From: Glandiceps talaboti
Lineage: Eukaryota > Hemichordata > Enteropneusta > Spengelidae
Reading direction: 5' to 3'
Assembly (NCBI RefSeq): GCF_964340395.1
Contig: NC_135549.1
Location: forward strand, 12,560,342 to 12,624,341
DNA: 64,000 bases
This document shows positions 62,001-64,000 of the stretch, piece by piece; the first letter of the stretch is position 1; each line of letters begins with the position of its first letter. The notes under the pieces are model-generated. The model saw only the letters and a list, made by a program, of their open reading frames with translations, did no database searches and was not told the origin of the DNA. A program made the translations under genes and the position numbers.

Positions 62001-63722
62001 AGGGGTACATCAGTACATACTTTTTACATAATTTTACATACTTTTTACATAATTTCATATACTTTTTACATAATTTTACATATTTTTTACATAATTTTAC
62101 ATAATGTTCACATAATTTCATATACTTTTTACATAATTTTACATATTTTTTACATAATTTTACATACTTTTTACATAATTTCATATACTTTTTACATAAT
62201 TTTACATAATTTCATATACTTTTTACATAATTTTACATATTTTTTACATAATTTTACATACTTTTTACATAATCTCATATACATTTTACATAATTTTACA
62301 TACTTTTTACATAATTTCGTATACTTTTTACATAATTTTACATACTTTTTACATAATTTCGTATACTTTTTACATAATTTTACATACTTTTTACATAATT
62401 TTACATAATCTTTACATAATTTTACATAATTTTACATACTTTTTAGGAAAACCTGAGGAAAATGACTGGTGAACTCAGGAGGATCACATCTTATAACATT
62501 GGCCAATATTACAATACTGCATAACTAAGTACACTAATTAAAGACTTCTAGATCTTCTAGATCCAAAACTGTGTAAGTTAGAATAGGTGTTTGACAAGGA
62601 AAATTATATCGGCTTACAGTTATGGTAATAGTGAGCTCAGCATCACCGGCATCTCTTGTATCCACAATGAATTCAATGGGCATACTGGCTGGGATTGCAG
62701 ATTTTTCTACACCAGGTCCTTTGACTTTGACCTTGCTGGCATCATGAGATGGTAGAATCTTGGTGTGGAATGGACTGAAATTATCAAATGTAAAAAACAA
62801 TCATTAATATTTTGTTGTTTTATTTGTGATAACTTTGTCACTAACTTGCATGACATTTCATAATTACCACATCTTGTATCTGTTACATGGATAGTTTGTT
62901 TCTAGAATATGTAATGTTGTAATGCAAAAATTCTAACTTTCAATTGTATATGACAACTTATCAGGTTTTGAATGCTGTATACATTACTAAACCTACCTAG
63001 ATTGAATTTGTCAAATGAAACGGTCAAAATATAAATGAGTCATATTCTAATCATATAACCCACTCTATCTCCTTTCCTGTGTATTCTGAGTCTAAATGGT
63101 CAGATCTTATAGAATTGGATGCCCTCTGGTGGTTGAATTGAAAACCTAACAATCTTTTCTTTAACTTATTGTGTACCTTTGAGGGATGTGTTTGTCAGCA
63201 TATTTCACTTCCACATCACATTTGCCTTCAGTCTGAGGCATATAGCTGCATTCAAATGTTCCATCTCCATTATCTTTGACCACTGCCTTCTCTTTGGGTC
63301 CTGTTAAAATCATGAACAGAAAATCAAATCATCAAATAATTGTGTATTTGCCAAGTCTCCTAATATAATAGCATTGGAAAGGAGAGACCATGGACAATTT
63401 TGGGGCCATTTATGAATAGAAAATTTGTGGCTTTTTTTTCACTTCTTTTTCTTTTAAGGAACAGACAATAGCATTGTTTGGTCAAAATACACCTGGTGGA
63501 TTAAACTTCAACATAGCCCGTTTTATTTTCAAGATTCAGTGATGGTTTTACCTTTTTCTGGTATAACAGTGACATCCAATGGGGCTACACCGGCCTTTGT
63601 AGCATCCACAGCGAATGTAGCTGGGGCACCGGCACGGACTCCAGCACGCTCCAAACCAGGACCACTGGCCTTGACTTTGGTTGGGTCTACGACATCTTGG
63701 ACTGTAGAATGGAATGGACTTC
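19079..63722 (-). CDS. FLN: Filamin, C-terminal half (repeats 13-24; 21 exons; 5' part outside window)
   Basis: Filamin cross-links actin and scaffolds membrane receptors; its last Ig-like repeat dimerises. The 21 exons join in frame with GT-AG introns into about 1213 residues ending in a stop. Each filamin Ig repeat has the usual 'GSPF.V.V...DASKV..GPGL', 'DAGPG.L.V...GPSK', 'DN.DGT..V.Y.P...G.Y' and 'KY...H.PGSPF' strands. Alignment with recalled human FLNA numbers them 13 to 24, giving a vertebrate-like 24-repeat protein. The actin-binding CH domains and repeats 1-12 lie right of the window. Nearly all internal junctions are phase 1, splitting Gly codons. Most introns are 0.2-3.5 kb; the one between repeats 15 and 16 is 25.4 kb. 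Introns of over 300 bp in which I see nothing are 62775-63176, 26997-27346, 26166-26840, 23703-24163, 21169-21997 and 20118-20949. The 3' UTR end is unknown. Confidence 0.96.
19267..19913 (-). other. Last filamin intron (647 bp) with a palindromic insertion
   Basis: Contains the 108-bp inverted-repeat element at 19611-19718. The rest shows nothing recognised. Confidence 0.7.
19611..19718. mobile_element. 108-bp inverted-repeat element with 9-bp target-site duplication
   Basis: Flanked on both sides by the perfect 9-mer cattaagag (19602-19610 and 19719-19727). Ends TAGTCTGTAAG and CTTACAGTCTA are inverted repeats. Inside, CGTGAC/GTCACG, CGCCCTC/GAGGGCG and ATCGGCC/GGCCGGT pair in nested order, so the whole element forms one long hairpin. 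A 9-bp duplication with terminal inverted repeats suggests a Mutator-like or similar non-autonomous DNA transposon. Confidence 0.8.
19914..20117 (-). CDS. FLN: Filamin exon t: hinge 2 and start of repeat 24
   Basis: 68 codons, phase 1 at both ends. It encodes [20 protein letters not shown], a flexible Thr-rich linker equivalent to hinge 2, then [17 protein letters not shown] opening the dimerisation repeat. Confidence 0.95.
20950..21168 (-). CDS. FLN: Filamin exon s: repeat 23
   Basis: 73 codons, phase 1 at both ends. It encodes [40 protein letters not shown] and [20 protein letters not shown], then [12 protein letters not shown]. Donor G|GTACGT. Confidence 0.97.
21998..22168 (-). CDS. FLN: Filamin exon r: repeat 22 end, repeat 23 start
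   Basis: 57 codons, phase 1 at both ends. It encodes [39 protein letters not shown] and [13 protein letters not shown]. Confidence 0.96.
22460..22708 (-). CDS. FLN: Filamin exon q: repeat 21 end and repeat 22
   Basis: 83 codons, phase 1 at both ends. It encodes [40 protein letters not shown] and [20 protein letters not shown], matching '[25 protein letters not shown]...NGAKG.IDAKV'. Confidence 0.97.
22939..23178 (-). CDS. FLN: Filamin exon p: repeat 21
   Basis: 80 codons, phase 1 at both ends. It encodes [40 protein letters not shown] and [33 protein letters not shown] matches vertebrate repeat 21, the main integrin-tail-binding repeat, essentially residue for residue as I recall it. Confidence 0.97.
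23179..23537 (-). repeat. Filamin intron filled by compound CA microsatellite
   Basis: About 23300-23482 has three (CA)n blocks, each preceded by the same 'ctgcacacatgcatgcacac' spacer, a duplication of a whole microsatellite cassette. Confidence 0.95.
23538..23702 (-). CDS. FLN: Filamin exon o: repeat 20, remainder
   Basis: 55 codons, phase 1 at both ends. It encodes [20 protein letters not shown] and [20 protein letters not shown]. Confidence 0.96.
24164..24292 (-). CDS. FLN: Filamin exon n: repeat 20, first part
   Basis: 43 codons, phase 1 at both ends. It encodes [20 protein letters not shown] and [20 protein letters not shown], matching 'ISGEGRVKESITR....A..ATVGS.C.L.LKI'. Confidence 0.95.
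24293..25048 (-). other. Filamin intron with diverged duplication of about 120 bp
   Basis: Two related copies at about 24580-24660 and 24680-24775 (shared 'gcccTC..gct..cagagca.tgattt' and 'acataatgggt'). A CTAGAGGGCGC motif lies near 24833. Confidence 0.65.
25049..25201 (-). CDS. FLN: Filamin exon m: repeat 19, second half
   Basis: 51 codons, phase 1 at both ends. It encodes [20 protein letters not shown] and [20 protein letters not shown]. 'GYGG..L..EGPSK' is a repeat 19 signature. Confidence 0.96.
25202..25961 (-). other. Filamin intron with a 125-bp duplication
   Basis: 'tctgttcaaacaaggaataa' at 25241 recurs at 25366. The two copies extend over much of 25203-25440, adjacent to the exon m acceptor. 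Confidence 0.8.
25962..26165 (-). CDS. FLN: Filamin exon l: repeat 18 end, repeat 19 start
   Basis: 68 codons, phase 1 at both ends. It encodes [40 protein letters not shown] and [10 protein letters not shown]. Confidence 0.96.
26841..26996 (-). CDS. FLN: Filamin exon k: repeat 18, first half
   Basis: 52 codons, phase 1 at both ends. It encodes [20 protein letters not shown] and [15 protein letters not shown], closely matching 'ISETDLSSLTASIKAPSG.DEPC.LKRLPN'. Donor G|GTTAGT. Confidence 0.95.
27347..27520 (-). CDS. FLN: Filamin exon j: repeat 17, second half
   Basis: 58 codons, phase 1 at both ends. It encodes [40 protein letters not shown] and [12 protein letters not shown]. Confidence 0.96.
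27521..28558 (-). other. Filamin intron (1 kb) with imperfect 70-80-bp tandem repeats
   Basis: About 27640-27950 holds four diverged copies built on 'caagttctaggagttgtctg' and 'ggccatttcatcaaggt'. A 12-base G run lies near 27726. Confidence 0.8.
28559..28687 (-). CDS. FLN: Filamin exon i: repeat 17, first half
   Basis: 43 codons, phase 1 at both ends. It encodes [20 protein letters not shown] and [11 protein letters not shown], matching 'SPLQF.V....GSV.AYGPGL' of repeat 17, a receptor-tail-binding repeat in vertebrates. Confidence 0.95.
28688..28929 (-). repeat. Short intron with tandem 'gtcaaattttgtacatgtta' units
   Basis: Three diverged copies with about 50-58-bp spacing at about 28755-28885 fill this 242-bp intron. 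Confidence 0.8.
28930..29076 (-). CDS. FLN: Filamin exon h: rest of repeat 16
   Basis: 49 codons, phase 1 at both ends. It encodes [35 protein letters not shown] and NNKHVGG. Confidence 0.94.
29077..30537 (-). other. Filamin intron (1.5 kb) with imperfect 60-bp repeats
   Basis: About 29330-29520 has three diverged copies of a unit of about 60 bp ending 'taacttacaacaaat'. The remainder is unassigned. Confidence 0.7.
30538..30643 (-). CDS. FLN: Filamin exon g: start of repeat 16
   Basis: 106 nt, phase 0 to 1. It encodes [20 protein letters not shown] and [16 protein letters not shown], matching 'KPFDMVIPF....GEITGEV' of vertebrate repeat 16. The linker before it is about 20 residues shorter than vertebrate hinge 1. 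Acceptor GTTGTAG, donor G|GTATGT. Confidence 0.93.
30838..31440. repeat. CACAT/TCACA pentanucleotide and associated minisatellite
   Basis: (ATCAC)n blocks at about 30990-31015, 31040-31065 and 31259-31300, alternating with units of about 57 bp containing 'aatgtgtatcaagttatcat'. The array degrades to about 31440. Confidence 0.92.
34881..34987. repeat. GACA then GAAT microsatellite
   Basis: Imperfect (GACA)n followed by (GAAT)n. Confidence 0.97.
35353..35430. repeat. (TAAC)n microsatellite
   Basis: Imperfect ACTA tetranucleotide tract with a few TAA interruptions. Confidence 0.97.
36836..36946. mobile_element. MITE-like element, 111 bp
   Basis: Ends CTATGGTA (36836-36843) and TACCATAG (36939-36946) are perfect 8-bp inverted repeats. 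An internal imperfect hairpin (ATACCAACTAGGCAT with ATGCCTA..TGGTAT) lies at about 36894-36933. Its core 16-mer is also at 801-816 in the plexin intron. Confidence 0.6.
43954..44092. repeat. (TG)n plus (TCTG)n microsatellite
   Basis: (TG)n at 43954-44006, short ATGT bridge, then (TCTG)n to about 44090. Confidence 0.98.
46956..47160. repeat. Dimeric minisatellite, two alternating unit types
   Basis: 'catgcttgggtgcccaacta' starts at about 46956, 47001, 47040, 47085 and 47122, with spacings 45, 39, 45 and 37. Long units contain 'tattcccc', short units contain 'ctataactg', so the true period is a dimer of about 84 bp. Confidence 0.92.
48680..48790. repeat. Duplicated 37-bp segment
   Basis: 'ccctacagaaatatggtatc' occurs twice at about 37-bp spacing (near 48724 and 48761). 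Confidence 0.9.
51430..51660. repeat. Minisatellite of 27-31-bp units
   Basis: Seven or so copies of 'catagacagcaatgagaaat' + 'gacatcac(tat)'. Confidence 0.93.
52632..52645 (+). promoter_or_regulatory. CTCF consensus-like motif
   Basis: CCACTAGAGGGCGC fits the bilaterian CTCF core CCASYAGRKGGCRS at every position. Occupancy cannot be inferred from sequence alone. Confidence 0.4.
56091..56341 (-). CDS. FLN: Filamin exon f: remainder of repeat 15
   Basis: 251 nt, phase 1 to 0. It encodes [60 protein letters not shown] and [14 protein letters not shown]. 'AGKGKVT.TVLTPDGTE' and 'FGGV.IP.SPF.V' are repeat 15 signatures. Donor TTG|GTATGT opens the giant intron. Confidence 0.95.
56342..58021 (-). 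other. Filamin intron (1.7 kb) between exons e and f
   Basis: AT-rich; a two-copy motif 'tcatttgatca' at about 57170-57200. No exon or mobile element recognised. Confidence 0.55.
58022..58138 (-). CDS. FLN: Filamin exon e: Ser/Thr-rich frame-neutral insert in repeat 15 (candidate cassette exon)
   Basis: 117 nt, exactly 39 codons, phase 1 at both ends, acceptor TTTACAG and donor A|GTAAGG. It encodes [29 protein letters not shown] and then a run of nine Thr. It has no counterpart in canonical filamin repeats. Skipping it joins exon d to exon f in frame and restores a repeat 15 of the same length as recalled human FLNA (32 residues from the DASKC cysteine to the KGRV strand). RRMS and the Ser cluster could be phosphorylation sites; that is inference. 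Confidence 0.8.
58856..59385. repeat. Minisatellite, about 13 units of 36-43 bp
   Basis: Unit core 'gccattcaagtttagccaat' plus 'atattaaccctgacttat(at)ctag'; variants lack CCT or AT. Copies start for example near 58888, 58929 and 58968. Confidence 0.93.
59420..60000. repeat. 35-bp minisatellite
   Basis: From about 59788 to 59998 nearly perfect 35-bp units (aatgtattcccctgctatgt + atactagcactcatc) with starts at 59788, 59823, 59858 and 59893. Diverged copies extend left to about 59420. Confidence 0.95.
61632..61821 (-). CDS. FLN: Filamin exon d: repeat 14 end, repeat 15 start
   Basis: 190 nt, phase 0 to 1. It encodes [35 protein letters not shown] and [12 protein letters not shown]. The last matches 'TQTGDASKCLATG' that opens vertebrate repeat 15. 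Donor G|GTAAGT. Confidence 0.94.
61822..62617 (-). other. Filamin intron with ACATA minisatellite
   Basis: About 62015-62445 is an AT-rich tandem array of about 21-bp units (tttttacataattttacata with cata/tcatata variants). It produces a repeated Tyr-Phe-Ile-Leu-His-Asn open frame that is not a gene. Confidence 0.9.
62618..62774 (-). CDS. FLN: Filamin exon c: repeat 14, first half
   Basis: 157 nt, phase 2 to 0. It encodes [17 protein letters not shown] and [16 protein letters not shown], matching '..YDASKV.ASGPGL' and 'IDARDAGEG.L.V.I'. Donor ACT|GTAAGC. Confidence 0.94.
63177..63300 (-). CDS. FLN: Filamin exon b: repeat 13, second half
   Basis: 124 nt, phase 1 to 2. It encodes [17 protein letters not shown] and [11 protein letters not shown]. 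Donor AG|GTACAC. Confidence 0.94.
63552..63722 (-). CDS. FLN: Filamin exon a: repeat 13, first half
   Basis: 57 codons, phase 1 at both ends. [32 protein letters not shown] and [20 protein letters not shown] match repeat 13 of vertebrate filamin, including the DVVDPSKVK and KAGLAPL motifs. Confidence 0.95.
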
Positions 63723-64000
63723 CTGTATATGGATAAGAACAACAGTTGTTTGTCAATAAATGTAAGACTGAAAGTCAGGCAGTAACCATGGTAACCATAC
63801 GCGATAAACAAAATCAAACATTCAGATTCTTTCACAATGTTTAATTGCACAATAATATCCAAAAAGTTCTGTTCAGGAAAGACAGTCCACAATACATAAA
63901 ACTGATTGACAATGGGGAATACATAGAACCGTTCCCAACAAAGATGGCTACCTCTGAAACAAAGTTACATCTTTACTTGGTTTCATTTATGGTATACAAA
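63723..64000 (-). other. Filamin intron upstream of exon a (cut by window edge)
   Basis: Begins left with the acceptor of exon a (ATACAG). No exon recognised up to the window end; repeats 1-12 and the actin-binding domain must lie further right. Confidence 0.7.

Noticed and set aside
61893-62408. 171-codon frame rich in Tyr, Phe, Ile, His and Asn
   Set aside because: Translation of the ACATA minisatellite inside a filamin intron; antisense to the gene and without any domain.

Overview
The window is animal genomic DNA: AT-rich, intron-dense, with GT-AG introns, long microsatellites, minisatellites and tRNA-derived SINEs. The three genes (plexin A type, CTHRC1-like, 24-repeat filamin) and the small introns fit a non-vertebrate bilaterian, probably a marine deuterostome (hemichordate, echinoderm or cephalochordate). 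Sequence alone does not fix the species, and a lophotrochozoan is not excluded.

Layout. (1) 1-9265, minus: the 5' part of a plexin-A-like semaphorin receptor gene, 16 coding exons encoding the signal peptide, Sema domain, three PSI domains and IPT domains, about 1088 residues; the rest lies left of the window. Intron 3 carries a very good candidate type I hammerhead ribozyme on the minus strand (6071-6168). Two splice sites of this gene sit inside tandem duplications with the same 56-bp period. A decayed copy of part of the first Sema exon lies just upstream (about 9580-9760). (2) 9266-13775: intergenic, dominated by a 700-bp ATGT microsatellite and holding a 99-bp foldback element. (3) 13776-16134, plus: a complete four-exon secreted collagen-triple-helix-repeat protein (CTHRC1-like, 226 residues); its first intron holds two SINE-like elements in opposite orientation. 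(4) 16135-19078: convergent intergenic and 3' UTR space. (5) 19079-63722, minus: the C-terminal half of filamin, 21 exons, repeats 13-24 by homology with vertebrate filamins, ending with the dimerisation repeat and stop codon. A 25.4-kb intron, about seven times longer than any other here, falls exactly between repeats 15 and 16, where vertebrate filamins have hinge 1. A 39-residue, frame-neutral, Thr-rich exon is inserted in repeat 15.

How the genes relate: plexin A (semaphorin receptor) and filamin (actin cross-linker and signalling scaffold) act at the membrane-cytoskeleton interface. Their proximity recalls vertebrate linkage of FLNA with PLXNA3 and of FLNC with PLXNA4, so this looks like an ancestral gene neighbourhood. 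CTHRC1-like proteins are extracellular and have been linked to Wnt/planar polarity signalling; nothing in the sequence shows co-regulation. Exon boundaries below were read by eye from reading frame, GT-AG sites and homology; UTRs and promoters could not be placed.
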